Positions 25,663-34,693 of a stretch of DNA of 64,000 nucleotides are shown piece by piece (positions within the stretch are counted from its first letter, which is position 1; every line of letters starts with the position of its first letter). The notes beneath the pieces were generated by a model that was not told the DNA's origin, did not search any database, and worked only from the letters and a program-made list of their open reading frames with translations. The DNA comes from Cyclobacteriaceae bacterium (GTDB lineage Bacteria > Bacteroidota > Bacteroidia > Cytophagales > Cyclobacteriaceae), in contig JAEUUA010000020.1 in assembly GCA_016787755.1 (NCBI GenBank), positions 124,001-188,000 of the forward strand, in the 5' to 3' direction. The position numbers and the translations under genes are program-made.

Positions 25663-28188
25663 CTACCGATAGTACACAACCTCGCAATCAGGATGAACAA
25701 TTTTAAAATTTTCTATCTCCCGAGAAGAAATCTTTGTATTGTAACAGGTAATTGTTTTAATCGGAAGATTATCCAGCGGATCAAGTTTTCTAACCAATGT
25801 GTTTGAGCAGTCCAGGTATTCAAGATTATTTAATCGTTCAAGGTGGTCTAATCGTCTAACCTGGGTTCCCGCACAATTTAATTTTTTGAGTTTGCTCAAA
25901 TTCCTTAACACCTTTAAATCCTCCAGAGGCGTATTAGAAATATCAAGGTCTTCCAATTCAGTAAGCAATTCAAGTGATTCAATTTGTTGAAGTGGGCCAT
26001 TGGTAGCGTGCAATGACTTTAATGATTTAATATTATCGAGCGGTGGAATGGTAAGAATGGAAGTGCCCGAAAAATGTAATTCTTTTAAACGAACAAATTC
26101 ACTCAATGCACTGAGGTCGCTTACAGGAGCATCTTTAATAATCAATGATTCTCGTTCCACCAGGTAATGAAAATCCTCACGGGTAAAATCTCGTTTGGAT
26201 TTCATTTGCGCATTGAAAACATCTTTCCAGTTATCAGATAATCCATTCCACCATCTATCAATATGAATGGTTTTATAAATCAAAAGGCATTTCGGATTTC
26301 GTTTCAGAAATTCTTTTGCAGTGATATCATGCACAGTAGTGTTATCTGCATACAGTACTTCAAGAGCCGGAAAACTATACCGCTCAATATTTTCAATCTT
26401 ACTCTTATCAGCTAAGACTACTTTAAGTTTGTTAAATTGCTGCAGCACTGAAATGTCAGAAACATTTGTTTCGCTGATATCCAGGTATCGGACATCAGGG
26501 TGCGCCTGCAAAGGTGATAAATCATTGATAGCAGTTTGACTGGCAATAATCACTTGTAACTTTTGGAGCTTGCGAAGGGGTTCAAGGCTATTCATTCTCA
26601 TGGCACCACTTAGGTTGATCGAGTCTAAATGAGGGACTTTTGCTAATTCTTCTTTTGAAGGAGTTAGTTTAATTTCTGCAGACCTGCTAAGTACAGATTG
26701 CCATTCTGGTGTAAGTGCATTCCACCAGGCTTTTAATTCCTCTGAATCAAAAATGACTTGTACGTTGCGATTTAAGGTTCTGAAACTATTTGCAGTCTCT
26801 CTATTAATGGCTGTATAGTCAGCATAAATCTTTTCGAGATGAGCAAGTTTTTGGAGTGGTAACAGACTTGTTATAGCCGTGTAGTTCGCACGCAGGACAA
26901 CAAGGTTATCAAGACTTGCCAGCGCATCCAGGTTGTTGATACTTGTGCTGTCAATATCAAGTTCTTTTAAGTTTTTGAGCTTCTTAAGCTGATCTAAATC
27001 TCTAATGGAGGTTCCTGAAATATCTAACTCCTTTAATTTTGATAGACTTTCAACAGGAGCTAGGGTGTAAATTTTGGTACCGGCTAGATTAGCTGTTTCA
27101 AGAGACGTTAAAAACGATAAAGGCGAAAAATCAATTACCGCAATTCCTTGCATTTCCAAATCTTGAAGATTGGGCATTTTTTCCAAAACAGAAATATCAG
27201 TTACCAGTGTGTTACTAATATCCAGCCTTTGTAATTTATTCGAGTACTTTAATGATGATAAGTCTCTAACGCTCGTATTCGATAAATCAAGTGTTGTTAA
27301 TTCAGTCAGGTTGCGAATGGGAGTAAGGTCGCTAATTTTAGTACCTGAAATATTAAGGGTAGTAAGGTTTAATAACCGAACAAGTGGATCAATGTTTTGG
27401 ATATAAGGATTGTCACTTAAGTCAAGTTCAGCTATTGCTGTAATAACTTTTATATCAGTTACTTGAACGCTATCGGTTAGATTGCTGCTCGGTAGCTTTT
27501 TTCTTAGAATTGTTTTCCATTCAAGGCTTAACCCTTTCCACCAACTTGTTAATGCCTCGGTCTCATTAAACTCATGGGTGTACATGCTTACTATTCTGAG
27601 ATCTTGTGAATCCGTGTTGTAATTGATTTCAATAAACCGGGGGATTGTGCTGGTTGTTTTTTGACCCTCTGAAGTGATTCCTGTTAGCACCCTTCTTGTT
27701 GTTACTTTATAAAAGACTTCGCCATTGGGTAACACACTACTTTTTATGTCTTCTATGGTAAACTCAAACTTTACATCTTTAAAAAAGAAATCAACATCTT
27801 TCAAATAAGGTACAATGTCCTTGTTGGTTACTACCAACCGGGCTTCCACTAAATCATCTTCAATTTGAACTTTGCTATCGCGGAATATTTTCGCATAACT
27901 TTCTGTGATGAGCACTTCTTTATCACGTGCAGAGGTACTGCTACTTCCCAGCGTATTCAATAAATATTGAAGAAAGGCTATGATATCCTGAACCCGCTTT
28001 TCATCCTCCGCTTTGTTTACTTCTTTTGGCTTAGGTTCTTCCTTTACCGGCTTAGTGTCCGCTTTCTTTTTAGTTTGAGCAGCAACCGGAAATGATAACG
28101 CGATAATCAACACAAAAGAAAAGAGCCAACGAGCAGATCGATTCATTCTAAGATTCATATCCGTGCCGGTTCTAGTTCTAACAGTCAT
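25663..28188 (-). CDS. exported leucine-rich-repeat protein with three WW-linker/LRR/cap modules
   Basis: An 841-residue protein with a signal peptide (RWLFSFVLIIALSFPVAAQ, cleavage near residue 38). I kept the ATG at 28188 because it is 3 bp past the upstream stop; ATGs at 28158 and 28146 give shorter leaders. A charged linker (39-65) is followed by an NTF2-like alpha/beta region (about 66-210). Then come three modules, each starting with a tryptophan motif: WWKGLSLEW at 216, WWNALTPEW at 488 and WWNGLSDNW at 646. Each has 22-residue SDS22-type LRRs (LTTLDLSNTSVRDLSSLKYS) and a closing cap with the Phe...Asn-Pro...Val-x-Tyr pattern. LRRs usually bind proteins; no enzyme residues are visible. 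It is the last of four tightly packed exported genes. Confidence 0.85.
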   Translation of the reverse strand: MTVRTRTGTDMNLRMNRSARWLFSFVLIIALSFPVAAQTKKKADTKPVKEEPKPKEVNKAEDEKRVQDIIAFLQYLLNTLGSSSTSARDKEVLITESYAKIFRDSKVQIEDDLVEARLVVTNKDIVPYLKDVDFFFKDVKFEFTIEDIKSSVLPNGEVFYKVTTRRVLTGITSEGQKTTSTIPRFIEINYNTDSQDLRIVSMYTHEFNETEALTSWWKGLSLEWKTILRKKLPSSNLTDSVQVTDIKVITAIAELDLSDNPYIQNIDPLVRLLNLTTLNISGTKISDLTPIRNLTELTTLDLSNTSVRDLSSLKYSNKLQRLDISNTLVTDISVLEKMPNLQDLEMQGIAVIDFSPLSFLTSLETANLAGTKIYTLAPVESLSKLKELDISGTSIRDLDQLKKLKNLKELDIDSTSINNLDALASLDNLVVLRANYTAITSLLPLQKLAHLEKIYADYTAINRETANSFRTLNRNVQVIFDSEELKAWWNALTPEWQSVLSRSAEIKLTPSKEELAKVPHLDSINLSGAMRMNSLEPLRKLQKLQVIIASQTAINDLSPLQAHPDVRYLDISETNVSDISVLQQFNKLKVVLADKSKIENIERYSFPALEVLYADNTTVHDITAKEFLKRNPKCLLIYKTIHIDRWWNGLSDNWKDVFNAQMKSKRDFTREDFHYLVERESLIIKDAPVSDLSALSEFVRLKELHFSGTSILTIPPLDNIKSLKSLHATNGPLQQIESLELLTELEDLDISNTPLEDLKVLRNLSKLKKLNCAGTQVRRLDHLERLNNLEYLDCSNTLVRKLDPLDNLPIKTITCYNTKISSREIENFKIVHPDCEVVYYR

Positions 28189-28191
28189 AAA

Positions 28192-29046
28192 TTATTGATA
28201 GAGATATGCCATCAAAAGTTTTTTATCGGCATCGGTGTTTAGTTTTACAAGGTTAGAAATTAACCAACCTGTGTTATAACCCGGTCTGTTGAATTGAGAA
28301 AGTTCAAAGTACCAACCATCTAATTGAAAGAAGTGAAATTTCACTTGCTCTACAGATTTGAACTTTAAGTTTCCCTTTTTAACCTCGTACAAAAAAATCG
28401 AAAGATGATCGGGTGTAAAACGTTTTTTGGTAAACTGACTTACGCTATCTGGTTTCTCAAACGCTTTTCGAAGGTTCATGAAAGCAAGCTCATGACTGAG
28501 TGGGTGCAGGAACCGACCCACCTTTGTGGTATCTCGTTTAAAGTAGGGATCAAGCATATCTGCATGAACTTTACTAATCACCCATTTATACCCCAGATGA
28601 TCTTTTTCCAACTCCATATATAACGTGATGGGTTGGCTTATTCCATTCATGGTAAAGACGGCTTTTACTTCAGAGAACCAATTACCTCCATGGAAATTTA
28701 GAATAGAAGATTCTCCTTTATCCAAAACACTTTTTACGAATTCCGTTTTAAGGGAGGAACTAATTCCGCTGTTACTTTCATCAAACAGAATTCCAAGATA
28801 ATTTTTTCTAAGCTTAGGACTTTGATATTGCCTGTCCGTTGGGTAATAGCGCTTGCCCTTTTCATCTTCTTCGCCATTGAACCTTCTAAAAAACTGGTTT
28901 ACTTGTTTTGATTGCGCATATAGTTTGCTCTCGTCTTCAAGGTCATCCACAATCTGACCAACTAATGGTGAAGTAATCACCATTAGTACTATTACAATAC
29001 ACGATCTCAGGACGAACACGTAATTACTTGCTTGTTTCGGTAACAC
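28192..29046 (-). CDS. exported protein of unknown function
   Basis: A 284-residue protein with a signal peptide (FVLRSCIVIVLMVITSPLVGQ). The start lies 22 bp inside the end of the upstream frame, so translation is likely coupled. The mature chain is alpha/beta with a repeated hydrophobic-strand layout (AVFTMNGISQPITLYMELEK, KWVISKVHADMLDPYF), resembling NTF2-like or snoaL-type small domains, but I do not recognise a family. Its neighbours on both sides share the short-spaced, exported, beta-strand-rich character and the recurring 'strand then positively charged turn' pattern, so the four genes are probably one functional unit. No catalytic motif is apparent. Confidence 0.75.
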   Translation of the reverse strand: MLPKQASNYVFVLRSCIVIVLMVITSPLVGQIVDDLEDESKLYAQSKQVNQFFRRFNGEEDEKGKRYYPTDRQYQSPKLRKNYLGILFDESNSGISSSLKTEFVKSVLDKGESSILNFHGGNWFSEVKAVFTMNGISQPITLYMELEKDHLGYKWVISKVHADMLDPYFKRDTTKVGRFLHPLSHELAFMNLRKAFEKPDSVSQFTKKRFTPDHLSIFLYEVKKGNLKFKSVEQVKFHFFQLDGWYFELSQFNRPGYNTGWLISNLVKLNTDADKKLLMAYLYQ

Positions 29047-29608
29047 GAATATCTCCTAACAGCACATCCCAGAATTCAATGATCCTTCCGGAGACTTGTG
29101 TTTTTTTACGCTCTACGTAAATCGTGATGTCTTTTTTAGTGGTGTCTTTGTATTTCAAGCCATCATCTGATTCACCTTCAAAACGTTGATAAATAGTAAC
29201 CACTCCTACATACTTTCCATCAGGTTGTCTTTCAAGGTCACTGATATAATGAATGTCGTACCATTGTATAGTGACACGATCATAGTTAAGCGCAATCAAG
29301 TGTTCAAAATACTTACGAACCTTATAGTACTTTACTTCTTTGCTGTTCAACGAGGAAACCCCCATCTCACTATCAGGTGCAAAAAGTTCTTCCGCTCTGT
29401 CCATCACCCGACTAGCCTCTGAAAAAGCTGTCTTCTTATTACCAATGATGCTGATGTATTTACTTAGATCCCTCACTTTTTCCAGCGCCAACGAATCAAT
29501 TGCTTGTTTTCTTTTAGGACTAATTTCGCCTGATTGAGAAAAGACTAGGGAAGTAGCCACCAGCGTGAATACTAGTGAAAGGCCAATTTTATAATAGTTA
29601 TTATACAT
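29024..29608 (-). CDS. exported protein of unknown function, NTF2-like
   Basis: A 194-residue protein from the ATG at 29608; an earlier in-frame ATG at 29647 adds a 13-residue hydrophobic prefix. The start at 29608 gives a normal signal peptide (YYKIGLSLVFTLVATSLVFSQ). The mature chain starts with a helical segment (KRKQAIDSLALEKVRDLSKY), then a helix and a sheet (RVTIQWYDIHYISDL, YVGVVTIYQRFEGES, KDITIYVERKKT), as in NTF2-like proteins. The stop codon overlaps the next gene by 23 bp, showing tight coupling. A related strand arrangement (VxFEFTIED...YKVTTRRVLTG) is seen in the N-terminal part of the leucine-rich-repeat protein at the end of the operon. Function unknown. Confidence 0.72.
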   Translation of the reverse strand: MYNNYYKIGLSLVFTLVATSLVFSQSGEISPKRKQAIDSLALEKVRDLSKYISIIGNKKTAFSEASRVMDRAEELFAPDSEMGVSSLNSKEVKYYKVRKYFEHLIALNYDRVTIQWYDIHYISDLERQPDGKYVGVVTIYQRFEGESDDGLKYKDTTKKDITIYVERKKTQVSGRIIEFWDVLLGDIRVTETSK

Positions 29609-29653
29609 GTTAATGGTATTTAAAATGAATTTTAAAAAATGAAACATAACAAT

Positions 29654-30178
29654 CTAGTTCTTCTTTAATTCCAACTCGGTGATTTTGCCTTCCCCGTTGG
29701 TTTTAATGTCCGAGATCATGTTAGGATTCTTCTTTTGATCTTTCAGGTAATTGAGGTATTGCCTGATGGTAGTGGGCTTATCATAATCCTTCATGCCATC
29801 CGATTCACTAATCACAATCAAAACCGGAGTATCAGGTGAGGCAAATAACGATAAGGCCTCATTGATGTTGGCGTTGGCCGAAGCCACATTGCTCGAATTA
29901 GAAATTGAACTAAAGTATTGGCCTAATTTCATGGAAGGCGTACTTACTTTGCTTTCATTGGCTCGTTTCTCGGCCTCAATCCTTGCCTGTTCTTCGGCTG
30001 CTCGCTTTGCCTGTTCCTCTGCTTGTTTACGATCAATCGCTTCTTGTTCCATTTTAGCTTTTTCGGCCGCAGCATTTTTAGCTTGCATTGCTTTCTTTTT
30101 ACTCTGGCAGCCAAAAGCAGTAATTAAAACCAGGGCGAGTATGATAAGTTTTGAGGAATTTCGAATAGGTAGCATCAT
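29654..30178 (-). CDS. lipoprotein with Ala/Glu/Lys-rich coiled coil, unknown function
   Basis: A 174-residue lipoprotein starting at 30178 (or at 30175; two ATGs in a row). The earlier ATG at 30241 adds residues before the signal. The signal SSKLIILALVLITAFGC ends in a lipobox. It is followed by a strongly charged heptad-rich helix (AAEKAKMEQEAIDRKQAEEQ...AEKRANES) that should reach across the periplasm. A small C-terminal alpha/beta domain (SLFASPDTPVLIVISESDG, RQYLNYLKDQKK) completes the protein. It is the first gene of the four-gene exported operon, 45 bp ahead of the next start. The layout resembles envelope-spanning anchor lipoproteins; the partner is not visible. Confidence 0.78.
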   Translation of the reverse strand: MMLPIRNSSKLIILALVLITAFGCQSKKKAMQAKNAAAEKAKMEQEAIDRKQAEEQAKRAAEEQARIEAEKRANESKVSTPSMKLGQYFSSISNSSNVASANANINEALSLFASPDTPVLIVISESDGMKDYDKPTTIRQYLNYLKDQKKNPNMISDIKTNGEGKITELELKKN

Positions 30179-30367
30179 ATTGTTATATTGGTTAATACGA
30201 ATTTTTAAGAAAAGATTGTGCCATGATTTTGATTCAATCAATCATAACCATAACCTTGAATTCTATAATTCCAAGATAACGTAAAACTACGAATGAGAGT
30301 CTACAAAATGGGGTATTTTTTCTACGCCATGATTTTGTGGATTGCAGATAGGAATGAGGCGGAAAAG

Positions 30368-30392
30368 TTTCGCCTGCCATAGGCAGGCGAAA
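30368..30392 (-). terminator. 11-bp perfect stem hairpin downstream of the RS-rich protein gene
   Basis: TTTCGCCTGCC (30368-30378), a 3-bp ATA loop and GGCAGGCGAAA (30382-30392) form a perfect 11-bp stem. It lies 25 bp past the stop of the gene ending at 30417 on the minus strand. The sequence after the stem in that direction (ACTTTTCC) is only weakly T-rich, so efficiency is uncertain. Confidence 0.6.
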
Positions 30393-30416
30393 CAAATTAT
30401 TAATTTTCGACAACAA

Positions 30417-31781
30417 CTAATCTCTTCCTCTTTTTTTGTCGGCTGGTTTATTTCCACCACTTCCTGAGCGCTGTACGTTTGGACTTGAGGTTTGCTTCCT
30501 TTCCATTTGCGGAGCAGAACGCTGCATGCTTCGTGTATCGGGTGTCGGTCGCATTTCTCTCTGTCGTACAGGGTGAGCAGGAGTCGAGCGCTCCCTTGTA
30601 TCCTGGCGTTGAACTTCGCGATTATTTTGTTGCGATACCGGTGACTCTCTTTTTACCTCCGAGGTTGATCGGTTTCTTAGAACAGATTCGTCCCGGGTAA
30701 CGGTTGAACCTCTGCGATTGTTATCAGTTGCCTTGTTCCAATCATTTGTACTCCTTCTGTTATTTTCTGTTCGCTGCCCATCATTAGCTGAAGATCTGCT
30801 GTTTTCACGATTGTCCGATACAGATCTGCCTCTTCCATTGTTATCGTTTGGTTTGTTCAAATCAGTTGAACTTCTTCTATTACTGTCAGTTCGTTGCCAA
30901 TCGTTAGCTGATGATCTGTTGTTTTCACGGCTTTCAGATACAGATCTGCCTCTTCCATTGTTATCGTTACGGTTTGCGGTATTGTTTTGTCGACTTGAAC
31001 GTCCATCATCATCTCTACTTCTTCCATAATCATCACCCCGTGTTGAGCGATACTGTGAGATTTGAGTGTGATGTCTGTTGTACACGACCAATGATGTGCT
31101 TCGATAAGGTCTGTACAAATCCTGCGCATATACAACCCTGTGGGTATGACACACTGAATAGTAAGGTCTGTATGAGGTCCAATATGGATAATAATCAACA
31201 TAGGCGATGGGTCTCCAAGGATTCCACCAGACAGGTCTGTATCCCCAATGCCAGGGGGAAGCCCACCTGGTATAATAAGGACTGTACACATATTGAACCG
31301 AAGGCCAGGCCCAAACATTCACGACAGTTTGGGCTGTACTGGTTCCTGCGTTGATGCGTACTTCTTGGGTAGGCTCAATAATTGTTTCAATACCATAAAT
31401 ATCAGCATCTCCTGTAATCTGAAGCACGGCTTTACCATTGGCAAGTTTTTCCAGCTCAATTACAGCTATATCCTGACTCTCGCTTTCAGAGATAACCGCT
31501 GAAAGAATAAAGGCATGAACATTACCCTTGTTACGATCCACTACGCGAATGTAATCGATCTCCCCATCGCCATTCAAATCCAGGTTGTTTACTTTCTCAT
31601 TTGGCGAATTAAGTAACCGTTCAAACTCGTCTGGCGAGGTAGACTTCTTAAAAAGTTCAAGCGCACCTTCCAAACTGAATTGATCACCCGGTACTTCTGG
31701 TTGATTTTGACCATACATTGCTGTTCCTCCAACCAGCATGAAAAACAACATTGCGATTTTATTTACTCGTAGCGTTTTCAT
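30417..31781 (-). CDS. exported protein with Tyr/Trp/Pro segment and basic Arg/Ser/Asn-rich repeat tail
   Basis: A 454-residue protein with a signal peptide (NKIAMLFFMLVGGTAMYGQ). Residues 30-150 form a small alpha/beta domain with an EF-hand-like loop (LNGDGEIDYIRVVD). Residues 155-215 are rich in Tyr, Trp and Pro (YSPYYTRWASPWHWGYRPVW). From about 240 to the end the chain is low-complexity and basic, rich in Arg, Ser, Asn and Gln. Two 40-residue repeats (NGRGRSVSESRENNRSSAND type) are encoded by a perfectly spaced 120-bp DNA repeat. The tail is predicted disordered and positively charged; it may bind polyanions such as cell-surface polysaccharide or nucleic acid. No family recognised; gene is real by length and signal peptide. 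Confidence 0.8.
   Translation of the reverse strand: MKTLRVNKIAMLFFMLVGGTAMYGQNQPEVPGDQFSLEGALELFKKSTSPDEFERLLNSPNEKVNNLDLNGDGEIDYIRVVDRNKGNVHAFILSAVISESESQDIAVIELEKLANGKAVLQITGDADIYGIETIIEPTQEVRINAGTSTAQTVVNVWAWPSVQYVYSPYYTRWASPWHWGYRPVWWNPWRPIAYVDYYPYWTSYRPYYSVCHTHRVVYAQDLYRPYRSTSLVVYNRHHTQISQYRSTRGDDYGRSRDDDGRSSRQNNTANRNDNNGRGRSVSESRENNRSSANDWQRTDSNRRSSTDLNKPNDNNGRGRSVSDNRENSRSSANDGQRTENNRRSTNDWNKATDNNRRGSTVTRDESVLRNRSTSEVKRESPVSQQNNREVQRQDTRERSTPAHPVRQREMRPTPDTRSMQRSAPQMERKQTSSPNVQRSGSGGNKPADKKRGRD
30721..30960 (-). repeat. two-copy 120-bp tandem repeat inside a coding region
   Basis: Units at 30721-30840 and 30841-30960 align base for base at a spacing of exactly 120 bp, with scattered substitutions; both end in TCTGCCTCTTCCATTG. 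A partial third copy begins at 30961. The spacing is a multiple of three, so the repeat adds or removes 40 residues in the Arg/Ser-rich tail of the exported protein without breaking its frame. Confidence 0.85.
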
Positions 31782-31888
31782 AAGCGTTTGTTTTTGTAAG
31801 TATACGCGTAGGATTGCAAAGGGTAGGCCAGAAGCGAGTCATTGGCATAACTACCCTAATTACTAAACCAATTCTGGCCTAATATGGA

Positions 31889-33004
31889 CTATTTTAATTT
31901 GGAAGGATCGATTATTACATGTTTAATCGACTTCCTTAAATAAGTATAACTGATGTGTACCATACCATCCCTTGTTTGAATAACAGCCGGGTAGGAGTAC
32001 TCACCTTCTGAACGTTCTAAGGTTAGAATAACTTTCCACTCAACCCCATCACGCGAAGTAGCAACATTTAACATGTTTCTACCTCTTGGAAATTCTCCTT
32101 TTTGCCTCGTATGATTATAAACGATGAGTTGTCGACCATCCTGTAAGGTAACAGCATCAGTGCCGGCATTCGGATTGGGCAGAGGTGAAGCTTTTAATTT
32201 ACTCCACGTTTTGCCATTGTCGGTAGACCAACTTTGGCCTACACTTCCTTCTTGTGTTCGACAAAGTAGTTGCATTTTATTATCCGGATGGGTTAAGATG
32301 CTTGGTTGAATTGCATTGAACTCAATTCCATCATTCAAGGGTCCAATTACTTCCCAGGTCTTCCCAAAATCTTTTGTTACTTCCAAATGTAATCTCCATT
32401 GGTCTTTGTCATTTATTTCCACTTCTCTGCTGGAAGGACAGATCATAGTTCCATCGGCTAACTCAATGGGCTTATTTTTAACAGGGCCTAATAGGTCATC
32501 AATAGCTGCATGCTTGCCGAGTCGCTTACCATCAGACCAGGTTTTACCATCATCATCAGAAGTCATGAGCATTCCCCACCAATCACTGGGGCTTGGTCCC
32601 ACTTTATAGAATAACATTAATGGGCCTTTTGAAGGTTTAAATAAGACAGGATTCCAACAGGGATAGCGAACCGAATCATTTTCGAATCCATTTGCCACTT
32701 GCACTGGGTGCGACCACCTACCATTCTTATTCATCGCTACCCAAATTCCCACATCTGAATTTCGTTCGTGTGTACCCCCAAACCAGGCTGCCATTAATCC
32801 ATCAGATAATTCTACCATCGTGGAAGCATGACATTGAGTGGTAGGTTTATGCTCAAGTGAATAAATCAATTCGCTCCCTACAAAACCCGGGTCTCCTGCT
32901 TTTATCAAATCAGGAATTTTGAAAGATGATGGCTGACAACTTACGGTCAAGGCAGATAGAATAAATGCAATAGTTAAGCCGAGTAGATTTTTCTTAAACA
33001 GCAT
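31889..33004 (-). CDS. sialidase-family (BNR repeat) lipoprotein
   Basis: A 371-residue lipoprotein (LLGLTIAFILSALTVSCQP). The mature part is a six-bladed sialidase-like propeller with Asp-box motifs (SDDDGKTWSDGK, STDNGKTWSKLK, SRDGVEWKV), an AAWFGGTHERNSDVGIW segment and a C-terminal YSYPAVIQTRDGMVHISYTY blade. Members of this family are exo-sialidases, or related glycan lyases and hydrolases in Planctomycetes and Bacteroidota; the arginine triad of true sialidases cannot be confirmed by eye. It stands alone between a long gap and the dienelactone hydrolase gene on the same strand (165 bp upstream). It likely trims surface or host glycans outside the cell. Confidence 0.85.
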   Translation of the reverse strand: MLFKKNLLGLTIAFILSALTVSCQPSSFKIPDLIKAGDPGFVGSELIYSLEHKPTTQCHASTMVELSDGLMAAWFGGTHERNSDVGIWVAMNKNGRWSHPVQVANGFENDSVRYPCWNPVLFKPSKGPLMLFYKVGPSPSDWWGMLMTSDDDGKTWSDGKRLGKHAAIDDLLGPVKNKPIELADGTMICPSSREVEINDKDQWRLHLEVTKDFGKTWEVIGPLNDGIEFNAIQPSILTHPDNKMQLLCRTQEGSVGQSWSTDNGKTWSKLKASPLPNPNAGTDAVTLQDGRQLIVYNHTRQKGEFPRGRNMLNVATSRDGVEWKVILTLERSEGEYSYPAVIQTRDGMVHISYTYLRKSIKHVIIDPSKLK

Positions 33005-33169
33005 AGAAATATGTTCAATTAGACTAGGTGTGCAGATAAAGTAAAAGTTGCTTTAAATAAAGATCTTTCATCAATTAACTTCCTGCCTTACCATGAACGT
33101 TCCTGTATCGCCTTCGACAAACCCAGGCTTATCATGAAGTTACTATTTTAACACAGACTCTTTTTTTAA

Positions 33170-34054
33170 TCACTTTAACTTAGCGCTAAAAAAGTCAATG
33201 GTCCGTTGCCAGGCGAGTTCTGCTGCAGCCTTGTCATACCTTGGAGTGCTATCATTATGAAAACCGTGATTCACGTCAGGATAAATGTAAGCAGTGTACT
33301 CCTTCTTATTTTCCGTCAAGGCTTTTTCATAAGCAGGCCAGCCTTCATTTACTCGGGTGTCTAACCCAGCATAGTGTAGTAGCAATGGGGCTTTAATTTT
33401 AGGGACATCTTCCACCGGAGCTTGACCGCCATAAAATGGAACGGATGCTTTAAGATCAGGAATGCGCACGGCCATTTGATTACAGATGCCACCTCCAAAA
33501 CAAAAACCAACCACACCTACTTTGCCCGTGCAATCCGGATGAGCTTTCAACGTCTCGAACGCAGCAATAAAATCTTCCAGCATTTCGCCCCGGTCGCGTT
33601 TGCTTTGCAGGCTGCGACCTTCATCATCGTTACCTGGATATCCACCCAATGGGGTAAGCGCATCGGGAGCAAGGGAAATGAATCCAGCCAAAGCTGTTCT
33701 TCGGCCCACATCTTCAATGTAGGGATTAAGCCCCCGGTTTTCATGAACTACAATCACACCGGGCAACTTACCTTTCGCATCGATCGGTTTTGAAAGCAAA
33801 CCTTTAATGGAACCTCCACCTTTAGGAGAATCATAATTAATATAATCTGACTTAAGTCTTGGATCACTTGACTCAACCTGAATAATCTGATAATTAGGAC
33901 TGATAAAACTAAGCAGTGAGGCAACTGTAATTCCACCCACAGCATAGGTGCTCAGCTTCTCAAGAAACACCCGTCTTTCAATGCGGTTATGCGCATAGTC
34001 GTCATAAAGATCAAATACTTCCTGTTTGATGTCTTCCTTTTTAAGCTCTTTCAT
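33170..34054 (-). CDS. dienelactone hydrolase family protein with internal Tat-like signal
   Basis: A 294-residue protein. The N-terminal 70 residues contain [20 protein letters not shown], a twin-arginine-like signal placed after a charged leader, as in many dienelactone hydrolases of this type. The mature alpha/beta hydrolase has the family's Cys nucleophile in [13 protein letters not shown], a Glu/oxyanion HENRGL segment, an Asp in LDTRVNEG and His in [11 protein letters not shown]. The reaction is hydrolysis of a lactone or enol-lactone ester. It is separated from both neighbours by about 165-180 bp and probably has its own promoter. Assignment to the family is firm; the substrate is unknown. 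Confidence 0.9.
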   Translation of the reverse strand: MKELKKEDIKQEVFDLYDDYAHNRIERRVFLEKLSTYAVGGITVASLLSFISPNYQIIQVESSDPRLKSDYINYDSPKGGGSIKGLLSKPIDAKGKLPGVIVVHENRGLNPYIEDVGRRTALAGFISLAPDALTPLGGYPGNDDEGRSLQSKRDRGEMLEDFIAAFETLKAHPDCTGKVGVVGFCFGGGICNQMAVRIPDLKASVPFYGGQAPVEDVPKIKAPLLLHYAGLDTRVNEGWPAYEKALTENKKEYTAYIYPDVNHGFHNDSTPRYDKAAAELAWQRTIDFFSAKLK

Positions 34055-34234
34055 AAGTTTTCTAATTATGATATCGAGATAGATTCGTGATTACGAATAT
34101 AAGCAAGGGTTATGTAATTAGAGCACCGCTTGTATAACCATCTTAAGGATGATTTGATGAGATAGTTTTGATCGTATAGCCAGTAAACCAGAGGACAAGA
34201 CATATTACCGAGTGTTGTGGATGTCTATTACAAC

Positions 34235-34693
34235 TCACCCATCATACCGCATTTGGACAAAATCAGAGTTTTTGTTTATTAATAGCTGATCGAGCTTTTC
34301 AAGCTCTTCCAAATTGAGAGGTTTGCTAAGAAATTTTAATACATGACCCGTTTTTCTTGCCTTAGCCTGATCAGCCGAATCAGTTGAGCTACTTAACATA
34401 ACAATCCTGACTTTAGCTTTAATCTCAGATGTAAGCAGGTGATATTCTTTCAGAAATTCAAAGCCGTCCATTTCAGGCATATGAATGTCGAGAAAAATTA
34501 GATCAGGCAATTTTTCGGGTTGCTTCTCATTTGTCTTCAAATAGGTAAGGGCCTTGCTGGCTGACGCTACAGAAATAATATGATTGGCAAAGCCCGAAGC
34601 AGTAATCAAGCTCCTGGCAACAAGTTGATCGATTTCATTGTCATCAATCACCATAGCAATTTTCGGTTGATTATGCATTGCGTCCTTCGTCAT
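34235..34693 (-). CDS. receiver-only response regulator
   Basis: A 152-residue single-domain CheY-like protein. The acidic pair is in MVIDDNEIDQ, the phosphoacceptor Asp in LIFLDIHMPEMDGFEFL, the Ser/Thr in VMLSSSTDS and the Lys in LSKPLN. There is no output domain. Its start overlaps the stop of the histidine kinase upstream by 4 bp, so the pair is co-translated, and phosphotransfer from that kinase is likely. Single-domain regulators like this usually act as an intermediate of a phosphorelay or by protein binding. Confidence 0.93.
   Translation of the reverse strand: MTKDAMHNQPKIAMVIDDNEIDQLVARSLITASGFANHIISVASASKALTYLKTNEKQPEKLPDLIFLDIHMPEMDGFEFLKEYHLLTSEIKAKVRIVMLSSSTDSADQAKARKTGHVLKFLSKPLNLEELEKLDQLLINKNSDFVQMRYDG

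Noticed and set aside
29793..30284. 163-residue open frame on the plus strand
   Set aside because: It runs antisense to the coiled-coil lipoprotein gene; its Ala/Ser/Cys-rich composition mirrors that gene's Glu/Ala/Lys codons.
30857..31354. Two long frames (plus and minus) over the Arg/Ser-rich gene
   Set aside because: Both are shadows of the low-complexity repeat region and have no starts, motifs or spacing of their own.
34055..34234. Gap between the dienelactone hydrolase and response regulator genes
   Set aside because: No hairpin, promoter pair or short gene could be made out.
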